Origin: Dietzia timorensis
Lineage (GTDB): Bacteria; Actinomycetota; Actinomycetes; Mycobacteriales; Mycobacteriaceae
Reading direction: 5' to 3'
Length of the DNA stretch: 64,000 bases
NCBI RefSeq assembly: GCF_001659785.1
Contig: NZ_CP015961.1
Coordinates: 3,472,001 to 3,536,000, forward strand
The position numbers were made by a program, and so were the translations under genes. Positions 18,350-27,597 of the stretch are shown piece after piece. The notes beneath the pieces are model-generated. The model saw only the letters and a program-made list of their open reading frames with translations. It did no database searches and was not told the DNA's origin. How positions within the stretch are numbered: the first letter of the stretch is position 1; every line of letters begins with the position of its first letter.

Positions 18350-19564
18350 ATGCGCGCTCGCCACCTCTGCGCCCTCGCCCTGTCCGTAGCTCTCATCCCG
18401 CTCGCGGCGCCCGGCGTCGCAGGCGCTACGGGTTACAGCGACGCGTTCTTCCGCCCCGCTCCCACCGGGGAGCCCGGCGACGTGCTCAACGCACGCAAGG
18501 AAGCCCTCCCACACTTCCCGGGCTCGGAAGTCGATCAACTGGTGTTCCGTTCGACCGATAGCCACGGCGAACCCACGACCGGAGCAGCGACGCTCATCCG
18601 TCCGCCGGGAATGGGCCCCGACGCACCGATCTTCACCTACGACCACTTCATCAACTCCCTTGCCGCCGATTGTCAGCCCAGCGCGGCTTTCCGCAACGCC
18701 AACCCCGAGGCGCAGCTTGTAGGCGCATCGATGTCGATCACCAACCTCGCCCTAGCGCGCGGATGGGCCGTGCTCCTGCCCGATCACGAGGGACCGGATG
18801 CCGCCTACGGCGCGAACCTCCAGGGCGGGAGGATCACACTCGACGCGATCCGCGCGGCCACGGACGCAAAGTACCGCACGGGGCACAGCCCGGCGGCGGT
18901 AGTCGGATACTCCGGCGGTAGCGGTCCGGCGTATTTCGCGGCGTCCGAGCAGCCGCATTACGCCCCCGACGTCAACCTCGTCGGTGCGGCGATGGGCGGA
19001 TTGCCGGCCGACTACAGGGCGATGATCGAGTTCGGCATGCGCGGCCCAGGGCCGCATCCCGGGGCGGCCGTCGCGACCATTGCCGCAGTCGGCCTGTCGC
19101 GGGAGTATCCGGAGATCGAGTTGGACGGCAAGCTCAACGACGGCGGGCGCGCGTTCGCCCGAAGCATCGAGGGCGCGTGCACGCAGTCGTTGCTCGGCGC
19201 GGGCGGGCAGATCGGCAACCTCAAACAGGTCAGCGATCTACCGAAGGATGTCCTGCTGGACGATCCGGCGGTTCGCGAGGTCATGGCCCGCGAGAGCCCC
19301 GTCAATGCGCCCGATCCACAGGTTCCGCTGCACTTTTGGCAGAGCCCCAATGACGGACTCATGCCGTACGAGCCGGTGCGCCGCGTCGCCGGGCAGGCTT
19401 GCGCGGCGGGAACGCCGACCGAGTTCTCCGAGGCCGCGCGCGCCGACCACCTCACCAATGCCGTCGCGGGAATTCCCGCCGTGCTCGACTGGGCTGGCGG
19501 CCGATTCGCCGGTCAGCCCGCACCGTCCAACTGCGGAGCAAGCACCAACCCGTGGGGCTCCTGA
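18350..19564 (+). CDS. Secreted lipase (LIP family)
   Basis: A 404-residue exported alpha/beta hydrolase like the secretory triacylglycerol lipases of mycobacteria and corynebacteria. The ATG at 18350 lies 8 bases after GGAG and opens a signal peptide ending in VAGATG. The nucleophile is in GYSGGSG (about residue 190), the acid is in NDGLMPYEP and the histidine in ADHLTNA. Two cysteine pairs may form bridges outside the cell. The gene stands alone; an IS110-family element lies right behind it. Confidence 0.88.
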   Translation: MRARHLCALALSVALIPLAAPGVAGATGYSDAFFRPAPTGEPGDVLNARKEALPHFPGSEVDQLVFRSTDSHGEPTTGAATLIRPPGMGPDAPIFTYDHFINSLAADCQPSAAFRNANPEAQLVGASMSITNLALARGWAVLLPDHEGPDAAYGANLQGGRITLDAIRAATDAKYRTGHSPAAVVGYSGGSGPAYFAASEQPHYAPDVNLVGAAMGGLPADYRAMIEFGMRGPGPHPGAAVATIAAVGLSREYPEIELDGKLNDGGRAFARSIEGACTQSLLGAGGQIGNLKQVSDLPKDVLLDDPAVREVMARESPVNAPDPQVPLHFWQSPNDGLMPYEPVRRVAGQACAAGTPTEFSEAARADHLTNAVAGIPAVLDWAGGRFAGQPAPSNCGASTNPWGS

Positions 19565-19846
19565 CTCGGGCCCCGAACTTGCTGCCGGTAACGCTTCTAC
19601 ACTCGGGTCAGTGTGAGACTTGGTGGTGCCGCGGATGTCGCGGTGGTTGGATCCTTTCCATCCGGTGACTGGCTCTTACACTCGCTGCCGCTCGACTTCG
19701 GGCTGGCTTGCATGCGTATTGCCGTCGCCGGGTGGGATGGACCGGCCGGCGTGACTTGATAGGAGCGTGCAGCTGCCCCACTGAGCTTTGTCCGCCGACC
19801 GGCCCGACCGTTCGACCCCCACTCGAATACAAGGGAGGCAGAGACC
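19565..19846. ncRNA. Probable left end of the IS110 element with bridge RNA region
   Basis: This 282-base gap upstream of the transposase has no gene but many short stems: ACACT-cgggtc-AGTGT at about 19599-19614, GGAT-cctttcc-ATCC at about 19650-19665, and a GCCGG/CCGGC pair near 19728-19750. TACACTCG occurs twice, about 79 bases apart. In IS110-family elements the 5' non-coding end encodes a bridge RNA whose loops name the donor and target. Position and folding potential fit, but the RNA itself is inferred and its ends are unknown. Confidence 0.45.
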
Positions 19847-20945
19847 ATGGTGGTCCTGATCGGCGCTGACGTCCACAAGAATTCACACACCTTCGTCGCC
19901 GTCGACGCGGCGGGCAAGCAGATCGGGCAGATCACTGTCCGCGCGACCCATAGCGGTCATGAGAAGGCCTACCGGTGGGCCCGGAAGAGTTTCATCGAAC
20001 AGGACCGCCGGTGGGGGCTGGAGGACTGCCGTCACCTCACCAGCCTCCTCGAGCGTGATCTCCTCGCCCACGGCGAGCCGGTGGTCAGGGTGCCGGCGAA
20101 GCTGATGGCCCGACAACGCGCCACAGCACGCACGCGTGGGAAGTCCGACCCGATCGACGCTCTCGCCGTCGCGCGGGCGATGGCCAGGGAGGAGGATCTG
20201 CCAGCCGCGTTCACCGATGAGCAGGCGCGGGAGATCAAGCTCGTGCTGGACCGTCGGGAGGATCTGGTCGCAGAGCGGACGCGGGTGATCAACCGTCTAC
20301 GGTGGCACCTGCACGAGCTCGATCCCGAGGTCGACCCCGCTCCACGCGCACTAACCCATCGTCCTGCCCAGGAGCGGGTGCGGGAGGTGATCGAGGCCGG
20401 TGCGGGGATCGTCGCGGAGATCGCGGGCATGAATCTGACCGACCTCGAACGGCTCTGCTCCTTAATCGGCGAGCTCGATGCGCGCCTGCGGGCTATGGTG
20501 CGAAAGCAGGAGCCGGTACTGCTGGAGATCCCCGGATGCGCGGAGCTGTCGGCCGCGAAGATCATCGCCGAGACCGCCGGGATCGAGCGATTCGCCACGG
20601 AGTCGAAGTTCGCGATGTTCGCCGGCTGCGCACCGATCCCGGTCTGGTCGGGCAAGACAGAAGGCAGAGTCCGGTTGAACAGGGGCGGGAACCGGCAGCT
20701 GAACTGCGCGATCCACCGCATAGCGATCACCCAGACCCGCCTCGAAGGACCCGGCAAAGAGTACTACGAACGCCTCCGAGCAAAGGGCAAGACCGTCATG
20801 GAAGCCCTGCGCTGCCTTAAGAACCAGATCGCTCGCCGCATCTGGCGCACCCTCACCCGAGTCCACGCCGAAACCCTCACCAACACCCCGATCCCACTGA
20901 ACCCCACCCCAACGACTTGCGCCTCGCAAGCCGCTTGACATAGGA
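19615..20945 (+). mobile_element. IS110-family insertion element
   Basis: Element consisting of a non-coding left part and one transposase gene, inserted between the lipase gene and the aminotransferase gene. As usual for the family there are no terminal inverted repeats that would mark the ends, so the borders given are approximate. The right end lies between the transposase stop at 20938 and the ATG of the next gene at 20953, so the element may supply or replace that gene's upstream region. Confidence 0.7.
19847..20938 (+). CDS. IS110-family transposase
   Basis: A 363-residue transposase/recombinase. The N-terminal RuvC-like DEDD domain shows Asp8 in GADVHKN, Glu59 in WGLED, and Asp101 and Asp104 in KSDPIDALA. 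A coiled linker leads to the C-terminal transposase_20 domain, with LEIPGCAELSAAKIIAE and the catalytic-serine region GCAPIPVWSGKTEG. The full length is normal, no frameshift is seen, and a GGGAGG ribosome site lies before the ATG, so the gene is probably active. Confidence 0.93.
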   Translation: MVVLIGADVHKNSHTFVAVDAAGKQIGQITVRATHSGHEKAYRWARKSFIEQDRRWGLEDCRHLTSLLERDLLAHGEPVVRVPAKLMARQRATARTRGKSDPIDALAVARAMAREEDLPAAFTDEQAREIKLVLDRREDLVAERTRVINRLRWHLHELDPEVDPAPRALTHRPAQERVREVIEAGAGIVAEIAGMNLTDLERLCSLIGELDARLRAMVRKQEPVLLEIPGCAELSAAKIIAETAGIERFATESKFAMFAGCAPIPVWSGKTEGRVRLNRGGNRQLNCAIHRIAITQTRLEGPGKEYYERLRAKGKTVMEALRCLKNQIARRIWRTLTRVHAETLTNTPIPLNPTPTTCASQAA

Positions 20946-20952
20946 GATACGC

Positions 20953-21981
20953 ATGCGACAAGGGTTCGGCGCCGAATTCGATCTGGACACTACCTACCTC
21001 GACACGGCCGCGGTCGGCCTTCCGCCTCGGCATGTCGCCGAGGCTGTTCGGAATACATCCGAAGCATGGCTCTCCGGCGCCCTCTATCCCTCCGACCTCG
21101 ACGAACCCATCGAGATCGCACGGAGCGCGTTCGCCGATCTGGCCGGAGTTGACGCCGGTTCCGTCACCCTCGGGACATCGACGTCGCAGCTTCTGGGGAC
21201 CATCGCTGCAGCTCTACCAAAGGGAACGAGAGTCATTGCGACCGAAGGCGACTTCACCTCGGTCAGTTATCCGTTCGCCGCACACGTTCCAAGAGGCGTC
21301 ATCGTGGACGAGATGCCTTTGGAGGAGATTCCTTCGGCCGCCAAGAGTGCGGACGTCGTCGTCTCTTCGGTCGTCCAATCCGCCGATGGGCGAATCCTGG
21401 ACCTGGACGCACTGCGAGAAAACACGCGGAACACTGAGACGAAGGTGTTGCTGGACGCCACTCAGTCCCTCGGCTGGCTCGACGGCTTCTTGGGGTGGGC
21501 GGACGCCGTCGTGGCGAGCGGTTACAAGTGGCTGCTCAGCCCACGCGGCTGCGCATGGATGTCGCTTTCGAACTCCCTTGCCCGCGAGCTGACACCGCTC
21601 GGAGCCAGCTGGTTCGCCGGTAAGAACCGGGGAGACGCGTTGTACGGGCTCCCGATGGAGCTCGCAGAAAACGCGCGCCGCTTCGACTCGTCGCCGGCAT
21701 GGATCCCCAACGCGGGCGCGGCGGTTGCTCTCCCGTGGCTCGCCGGGCTAGACCGCGCCCAGGTCCGCGCCCACTGCACCGGGCTCGCCGACGAGCTCCG
21801 TACCGAACTTGGCTACGAACCGCGCGGAAGTGCAATCGTTTCCTTCGATCTCGGCGACAAGGCCACCAAGCTTTCAGACGCAGGAATCCGCACGAGCACG
21901 CGCAACGGTCGCACGAGATTCGCGTTCTACCTCCACAACGACTCGCGCGACGTACATCGCGTCCTCGACGCGCTCGCATGA
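20953..21981 (+). CDS. Aminotransferase class V-fold PLP enzyme
   Basis: A 342-residue pyridoxal-phosphate enzyme of the class V aminotransferase / cysteine desulphurase fold. The PLP lysine is in VVASGYKWLLSPRG (about residue 195), preceded by the DATQSLG aspartate stretch. There is no active-site cysteine loop like that of IscS, so an aminotransferase or isopenicillin-epimerase-like role is more likely than sulphur release. It begins 15 bases after the IS110 transposase stop with GGAG 7 bases before the ATG. Whether it still has its own promoter is doubtful. Confidence 0.8.
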   Translation: MRQGFGAEFDLDTTYLDTAAVGLPPRHVAEAVRNTSEAWLSGALYPSDLDEPIEIARSAFADLAGVDAGSVTLGTSTSQLLGTIAAALPKGTRVIATEGDFTSVSYPFAAHVPRGVIVDEMPLEEIPSAAKSADVVVSSVVQSADGRILDLDALRENTRNTETKVLLDATQSLGWLDGFLGWADAVVASGYKWLLSPRGCAWMSLSNSLARELTPLGASWFAGKNRGDALYGLPMELAENARRFDSSPAWIPNAGAAVALPWLAGLDRAQVRAHCTGLADELRTELGYEPRGSAIVSFDLGDKATKLSDAGIRTSTRNGRTRFAFYLHNDSRDVHRVLDALA

Positions 21982-22116
21982 GTCCCACGGGGTTACCGGC
22001 GTCCACCAAAAGACTCTTATCGGTGCAGCGTGCCCCGGTCCCCGAGAACATCGCTTACCCCCGCCACCCCCTAGCGAACCACACACCGTTCTCAGCGCGG
22101 AGTAAGCATTATCTCC

Positions 22117-24255
22117 ATGCCCGATAACAACAGCTGGTCGGATCGCTCCGAACCCGCCAATAGCACCGACTCTCGCGGAGACGCGGAGGGCGGAGACCCC
22201 GACACGAAAGCCGCTACGCGGCCTTCCTCGAACTCCCCAGCAGAAGCATCTTCCACTTCCCGCCCACACCGCGGCGATCCTCTCCTCGTCCTCGTCACAG
22301 GCGCACTCGGCGTCGTGTTCGGCGATATCGGCACGAGCCCGCTCTACTCCCTGCAGACCGTGTTCAGCACCCACCACAACGCCGTCGCCCCGACCGAGGC
22401 CGACGTCCTCGGTGTCATCTCGATGGTCACGTGGTGCCTCATCATCATCGTCGCCGTAACCTACATCGGTCTCATCATGCGGGCCGACAACCAGGGCGAA
22501 GGCGGCGTCCTCGCGCTCACCGCGCTCATCATGCGCAAGCTCGCCCCCGACACCGGACCACGCAAGATCTTTGTCGCCCTCGTGCTCGGCGCCATCGGCG
22601 CATCGCTGTTCTTCGGCGACTCTCTCATCACGCCGGCCATCTCCGTGCTCTCCGCATTCGAGGGCATCCAGGTCACCAATGCCGTCCCTAACGAGGTCAT
22701 CCTTCCCGGCGCGATCATCGTCCTCACCGCGTTGTTCGCCGTCCAGCGCTGGGGCACCGGCCGCATAGGACGCTTTTTCGGCGCCGTCATGGTCGTCTGG
22801 TTTCTCACCCTCGCGGCGATGGGACTGCCGCACCTCGTCGACAACCCGTCCATCCTTCGCGCGCTGTCCCCGCACTACGCCCTCGCGTTCATGATCGACC
22901 GTCCGCTCGTCGCTTTCATCGCCATGGGAGCGGTCGTCCTCACCATCACCGGCGCCGAGGCGCTCTACGCGGATATGGGCCATTTCGGCCGCCGCCCGAT
23001 CATGCTCGCCTGGATGTGCCTGGTCATGCCGGCACTGCTGCTCAACTACTACGGCCAGGGCGCGCTCATCCTCGCGGACCCGTCCGCCGTCGTCAGCCCA
23101 TTCTTCTCGCTCGTGCCCGAGGGGCTGCGCATCCCGCTCATCATCCTCGCCGCACTCGCCACGGTCATCGCCTCACAGGCGGTCATCTCCGGCGCCTTCT
23201 CGGTCGCCCGGCAGGCCACCCGCCTCTCTCTGCTCCCCCGACTCAAGGTCACGCAGACCTCGGCCACCCACGGCGGCCAGATCTATATCGGCCCCATCAA
23301 CGCGATCCTCTTCGTCGGCGTGCTCACCCTGGTCCTCGTCTTCCGCGAGTCCGAGGCCCTCGCCGCCGCCTACGGCCTCGCCGTCACTGCGACGATCATC
23401 CTCGTGCTCGCGCTCTTCCTCCTGTACGCGCGCCATATCCGCCGCTGGCCCCTGTGGCGCGTGGTCGCCATGGCGATCATCGTCGGCGGCCTCGAGCTCA
23501 CCCTCCTCGCGGCGAATCTCATCAAGATTCCCGACGGCGGCTGGCTGCCGCTCGCCATCGGTGCGCTGCTCACGACGATCATGCTCACGTGGAAGCGCGG
23601 CTCGAAGATCCTGTTCGGTCGCCGCCGCGAAATGGAGGGTCCGCTCGCCGATTTCGTCTCCGGCGCTGCGCGCGAGGCCATCCGCGTCCCCGGCGTGGCC
23701 GTGTATCCACACGGCGATCCGACCACCGTCCCGCTCGCTCTGCGCTCCGGCGTCGAGCGCGGCCGCGTGCTTCACGAGCACGTCGTCATAGTCACGGTGG
23801 TCAATGTCGGCGTCCCGTACGTCGCCGATGCCGAACGCGTTGTCGTCGACTGCCTCGGCAACGACACCGACGGCATCGTCCACGTCACCTACCGAGTCGG
23901 ATTCCACGATTCCCAGGACGTGCCGCACGCCCTACGCGCTGCCGTCGCGTACGGCAGGTGTTCGGGGCCGGGCCGCCGTTGCGATGCCCGGCACACAGAA
24001 ACCGCAACCACCCCACCCATGACGTCGGACGCGGCATCCGGAGAGCCCACGCCGATCCCCGAGCTCGACTTCGATCCAGGCGACGCGGTCTATTACCTGT
24101 CCGTGTTCCGCATCGAACCCGGGACGGACAGGTCGATGCCGCGGTGGCAGAAGGTGCTGTTCCGGATACTCGAGAAGGCCTCGGCCAACAGGACGCAGGT
24201 TCTCGGCCTGCCGCCCACCCGCACCGTGGTCATGGGCGCCGAGACGGTTCTCTAG
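22117..24255 (+). CDS. kup: KUP-family potassium uptake transporter
   Basis: A 712-residue K+/H+ symporter. After a hydrophilic N-terminus of about 52 residues comes the family signature GVVFGDIGTSPLYSLQTVF, then about twelve membrane segments to residue 500, and a long cytoplasmic domain. The C-terminal domain contains a low-complexity insert around residues 625-650. A CATTAT hexamer some 10 bases before the ATG suggests a leaderless or short-leader message. The stop codon overlaps that of the convergent hydrolase gene in a shared CTAG. Confidence 0.93.
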   Translation: MPDNNSWSDRSEPANSTDSRGDAEGGDPDTKAATRPSSNSPAEASSTSRPHRGDPLLVLVTGALGVVFGDIGTSPLYSLQTVFSTHHNAVAPTEADVLGVISMVTWCLIIIVAVTYIGLIMRADNQGEGGVLALTALIMRKLAPDTGPRKIFVALVLGAIGASLFFGDSLITPAISVLSAFEGIQVTNAVPNEVILPGAIIVLTALFAVQRWGTGRIGRFFGAVMVVWFLTLAAMGLPHLVDNPSILRALSPHYALAFMIDRPLVAFIAMGAVVLTITGAEALYADMGHFGRRPIMLAWMCLVMPALLLNYYGQGALILADPSAVVSPFFSLVPEGLRIPLIILAALATVIASQAVISGAFSVARQATRLSLLPRLKVTQTSATHGGQIYIGPINAILFVGVLTLVLVFRESEALAAAYGLAVTATIILVLALFLLYARHIRRWPLWRVVAMAIIVGGLELTLLAANLIKIPDGGWLPLAIGALLTTIMLTWKRGSKILFGRRREMEGPLADFVSGAAREAIRVPGVAVYPHGDPTTVPLALRSGVERGRVLHEHVVIVTVVNVGVPYVADAERVVVDCLGNDTDGIVHVTYRVGFHDSQDVPHALRAAVAYGRCSGPGRRCDARHTETATTPPMTSDAASGEPTPIPELDFDPGDAVYYLSVFRIEPGTDRSMPRWQKVLFRILEKASANRTQVLGLPPTRTVVMGAETVL

Positions 24256-25223
24256 CCGGCTTTCGCAGCGGGCTCGGCGTCCGCTTCCGTCGGGGTGAGA
24301 AGGTACCGTTCGGCGAGCTTGCGCGCGATGTCGTTGAACTTCTCGGGCGCCTCGATGTTCCCGGTGTGCCCGGTCTCCAGTTCGACCAGCGCCTCCAGGT
24401 GGCCGGTCCGATCGATGATCTCGGCGATCCGTTTGCCCATGGAGTCCGGCAGTACCTGGTCGAACGTGCCGGTCGTCACGACGGCCGGCACGCCCACCGC
24501 CTCGGCGGCCTCATCGCCGAGGTCGAGGTCGGCCAGCGCGAGTGCGGTGCGCGCGCGTACGCCCGCGTTGCAGGTGCGGGCGATCTCGCACACGAAGTTC
24601 GCCTGTTCGTCAGTGGTGCGCCGCGGGTTCATGACCAGCTTGCGCACGGCATCGCGCGTCAGCCTCCCTCGCGGCATCGGCAACGTCGCACCTAGCAGGA
24701 TCCGGCCGATCCTGATCGCCAACTCCGAGCCGTTGTTGAACGGCAGGAGCCTCGTCTCGGTGGCGATGCTGCCGAGCGTGGTGTTCGCCAGCACCGCGCC
24801 GACACTCTTTTGCTTCGCCTGCTCGGGGTGGCGTTTCCACCAGCTCAGGATCGAAATTCCTCCCATGGAGTGCCCGATCACGATTGCCGGCGACGCCACC
24901 GCCGCATCCATCACCGCCGCGAGGTCGTCGCCGACCACATCGCCGTCGATATCGCGGTCTCCCGTCGAGCTGAACCCGTGCCCGCGCTGGTCGTAGCAGA
25001 CTACGCGAAACTCGCCGGCCAACCCCTGGATCTGCGGCAACCAGTATTCGGCGCGGCACGCCCAGCCGTGCGCCAGCACGATCGTCGGCGCATCATCGGG
25101 GCCGAAGGACATCACGCGTAGCCGCGCGCCATCGGCGGTGTCTACCCAGCTCACCGTGGGTTCACACATCCGCACCGCTGCGGCGATTTCGCGGTGGACC
25201 GGAGGAAAAGTCGAGGAGTTCAT
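24252..25223 (-). CDS. Alpha/beta hydrolase
   Basis: A 323-residue hydrolase of the alpha/beta fold. The oxyanion region reads LAHGWACRAEYW, the nucleophile serine is in IGHSMGG, the acid is probably in TTGTFDQVLP and the histidine in LETGHTGN. A lid region of about 70 residues with basic stretches lies between. No signal peptide is seen, so it acts inside the cell; the substrate is unknown. I chose the ATG at 25223, where family similarity starts, over a start 18 codons further upstream. Confidence 0.85.
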   Translation of the reverse strand: MNSSTFPPVHREIAAAVRMCEPTVSWVDTADGARLRVMSFGPDDAPTIVLAHGWACRAEYWLPQIQGLAGEFRVVCYDQRGHGFSSTGDRDIDGDVVGDDLAAVMDAAVASPAIVIGHSMGGISILSWWKRHPEQAKQKSVGAVLANTTLGSIATETRLLPFNNGSELAIRIGRILLGATLPMPRGRLTRDAVRKLVMNPRRTTDEQANFVCEIARTCNAGVRARTALALADLDLGDEAAEAVGVPAVVTTGTFDQVLPDSMGKRIAEIIDRTGHLEALVELETGHTGNIEAPEKFNDIARKLAERYLLTPTEADAEPAAKAG

Positions 25224-25331
25224 CGTTTCGCACTGTAACGCCGAAACAATGGCACATCCCACTTCATCGAGCCTCAACCAGCGCTTTTGTCGCGAGCATC
25301 ACAAGTGGAAATCCGCTGACCTGCGGTTTAA

Positions 25332-25968
25332 TTATCCAACCGGTAGGGCGCTCTTCGCGGCTCGATACATCGACAGCGACGGAATGAGGAGGTTGGCCAT
25401 CGCCAGGTTACGGGCGAACTGGATCTCGTAGACGTAGTAGTTGCCGCCATCGTTTGCGGGGATCGGGCCGGCCACCGGAGACTGGAGAAACTTCTTCGCG
25501 ACGTCGACCATGTGGGGCTTCGAGTAGCCGATCGCCGTTTTGACGCCGAGCTCCTTGAGGTAGTTCCCGGCCGTGATCACGAGGAGCTCGAAGCCCGTCG
25601 CATGTCCCGCCGGCGTTCGGCGCGAGGCAACGCGGGTGATTTCCACGGTGTTCGGCTTGATCGGGAACGGCGCGCCCATTCGAGGAGAAATCCGAATGTG
25701 GCGAGAGCGGGTCGGCTGCCTGCGCTGTGGCGACGACCTCGCCTTCGAAGTACAGCGCGAAAACGTGCCCGGTCGGATTGAAGAACCGGCCGGTATTGAG
25801 ATCGATGCCGAGGCGCTTGAAATAGGTGTCGTAAATCAGCTTGTTTACGTCGGCGGGAACAACATCCCCGGCATCGATGTCATAAACCTCGATGGAATAA
25901 CCACCGTATTCTTTTGGAACATAAAGTCGTCGGCCGAGGAATTCGACTGTGGGTGCGTCGAGGACCAT
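25332..25968 (-). pseudogene. Frameshifted acyltransferase-like gene
   Basis: Two adjoining frames read as one protein of about 210 residues. The first, from ATG 25968, gives residues like LYVPKEYGGYSIEVYDID and EGEVVATAQAADPLSPHSDFS. Around 25680-25690 the coherent sequence jumps to the +1 frame (MGAPFPIKPNTVEITRV... to the stop at 25332). One extra base in the TCCTCGAATG stretch explains it. The pattern, with ALYFEGEVVATA, VEITRVAS and a long helix YLKELGVKTAIGYS, resembles GNAT-type acyltransferases, with weak certainty. It could be a real decay or a sequencing error. Confidence 0.7.
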
Positions 25969-26530
25969 GTGAAACTCCCATCGGGTAGGGGAAGAATTCC
26001 GCTGCCGAGGCTAGTTTCTTTTGAGCAGTCGTCAAGAGCTTTGATTCCGTGCGAAACGCTCATTCATTCGCTGACAACCTGCGGGACATGTTCACGGCCA
26101 AGATGTCCGCCTTCCAGCGAGTATTTGGTCGCATTTTGTCAGATTTCCGCTATGCCAGCGGTTGTGGCGCGTCGACTCCAACCTCAACATTGCCGAAGGC
26201 AACGAACGTAGAACCAGAAGGGGTGAATTGACGCACATTCAAAATGGAGGCAGATTAAATAGTTCGGAGATCACACGCCTTTCGGCAAAGTAAATACACG
26301 AACGTTAATTTCCGGGCACAGCGTCGACAGCCACGCAATAAATTCTCCGACGGTCCACCAGGAGTTTCCCGATAAAATCGCCGCCAAAGCCCATTTCGAG
26401 CGCCCTAACACAACGTGAGTTCATCGATTTTACGAACGAACGGCGTTTGCGTCGCCGCGCAGAGGTACCACACCGATTACGCCCGACCGCCCACCTGCGA
26501 TGCGAGCAACCAACACTTCCACTAAAGAAA
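25969..26530. other. AT-rich intergenic stretch
   Basis: No gene is supported. GC content is clearly below the window average, and short open frames here lack start signals and recognisable sequence. It may hold the promoter of the frameshifted gene near 25970-26050 and otherwise decayed DNA. Confidence 0.5.
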
Positions 26531-26556
26531 AATCCCCGGCGCATCCGCCGGGGATT
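26531..26556 (-). terminator. Rho-independent terminator of the first NlpC/P60 gene
   Basis: AATCCCCGGCG at 26531-26541 and CGCCGGGGATT at 26546-26556 form a perfect 11-base stem with a 4-base loop. In the minus-strand transcript it is followed by a T-rich tail (TTTTTCTTT). It lies 57 bases past the stop of the gene that ends at 26613. Confidence 0.88.
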
Positions 26557-26612
26557 GTCGTACGTGAAGTCGAGAGAAGGTTCCCGCTTCACCCACCGTG
26601 AAAAGAACAGCC

Positions 26613-27293
26613 CTAGCGGAACCGTACCGCGTTGTAGACCGGCATCGAGTCGATCGGCGCGTAGCTCACGGGCACGCCATAGGTCGGGGCGTTGAGCACT
26701 TGGCCGTCGCCCGCATAAATTCCGACGTGGGTTGCACCCTCATAGAATGTCACCAGGTCGCCGAGCTGCAGATCGTCGAGATCGACCGGAGTGCCGGCAG
26801 CAGCCTGTTGTGCGGCCGTGCGCGGAATCGACACGCCCGCCTGCTTGTACGCCCACGACGTCAGCCCCGAGCAGTCGAACGAGTCGGGCCCGTTGCCGCC
26901 CCACACGTAAGGCGCGCCGATCTTCGTCTTCGCCGCCTCGAGCGCGGCAACTCCGACGTCATTATTCGCACCTGCATCGGCCGACTGCGAAAGCTGATCG
27001 GCAATCGAGCCGACGATGTCGCCGAACTCGCTGCCGTCGACATTGCTGTAACCCTCACCCGTCTCCGGGGTGGTGAACGCATCGAGGCTGCCGGTATCGA
27101 TGTCCTGGCCCTCGAGGCTCGCGGTGTCGATGCCCTGCGCGCCAAGATCCCCGAGGTCGTCGAGAGAATCCGAATTAATCGCGGGCTGCGCCGAAGCGAC
27201 CCCCGCGCCGGCGATCGAGGCGCCGCCAACGATCAGGCCCGAAACTGCGATGTGGCGAAAGCGAGAAGTGGTGGGTGCGGAGTGGGCTCCCAT
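26613..27293 (-). CDS. Secreted NlpC/P60 peptidoglycan hydrolase (paralogue A)
   Basis: A 226-residue exported cell wall hydrolase, expected to cut stem peptides of peptidoglycan. A signal peptide ends in GVASAQP. An acidic linker of about 80 residues follows, then the NlpC/P60 domain from about residue 120: YVWGGNGPDSFDCSGLTSW holds the catalytic cysteine and THVGIYAGDG the histidine. It shares start (MGAHSA) and the whole C-terminal domain with the gene at 28533-29087, but has a longer linker. The shared upstream block at 27359-27423 suggests common control. Confidence 0.92.
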   Translation of the reverse strand: MGAHSAPTTSRFRHIAVSGLIVGGASIAGAGVASAQPAINSDSLDDLGDLGAQGIDTASLEGQDIDTGSLDAFTTPETGEGYSNVDGSEFGDIVGSIADQLSQSADAGANNDVGVAALEAAKTKIGAPYVWGGNGPDSFDCSGLTSWAYKQAGVSIPRTAAQQAAAGTPVDLDDLQLGDLVTFYEGATHVGIYAGDGQVLNAPTYGVPVSYAPIDSMPVYNAVRFR

Positions 27294-27320
27294 ATGTCGA
27301 TCTCCTTCGTGTGGTCCTGC

Positions 27321-27423
27321 CCCGCACCCGAGCTCTTCCCGGGCGCGCTACTCCCTCGGTGGGTACAGGCGAACCTGCGAGATCGGAAGCACCAACCGGA
27401 GCGTCACAGAACGATAACAGCGT
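27321..27423 (-). promoter_or_regulatory. Conserved leader/operator block upstream of NlpC/P60 gene A
   Basis: Bases 27359-27423 match 29159-29223 at about 53 of 65 positions. The block contains GCGTCAC-AGAACG-ATAACAGCG (27401-27422), which looks like the loosely repeated site bound by the response regulator MtrA. Inside the likely transcript, TGCGAG at 27376-27381 (plus strand) can pair with CCCGCA at 27321-27326, giving a closing stem also present in the other copy with different bases. Confidence 0.55.
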
Positions 27424-27531
27424 TATTACACCGCAGTTTACAGTGAGGCGCAAGTAATTCAAGCGCAATTCATGAGTCGAATTCTCCCACGGCAACCATC
27501 GGGCGTCACTTGCAGGGCAAATACCCCTTGT

Positions 27532-27550
27532 TTCACATATGACGCCGGGC
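27532..27550 (+). repeat. Dispersed motif copy: TATGACGCCGG
   Basis: TCACATATGACGCCGGGCG, one of six intergenic occurrences of the TATGACGNCGG motif. It lies 48 bases upstream of the phosphoesterase start at 27598. Confidence 0.5.
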
Positions 27551-27597
27551 GCCACAGACACCCCTGCGGCCACCTCCTGCATCTGAGACAATGGACT

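Noticed and set aside
24018-24040. A seventh copy of the dispersed motif inside kup (CATGACGTCGGACGCGG)
   Set aside because: It lacks the TATGACG start and lies in a coding frame, so chance or codon use explains it; it may still be worth a check because the protein has an insert there.
23016-24695. Long arginine-rich frame inside kup
   Set aside because: It is the shifted frame of kup with no domain and runs past the kup stop only by chance.
26305-26592. 95-codon minus frame upstream of the terminator
   Set aside because: It runs through the terminator hairpin and is made of basic residues without pattern.
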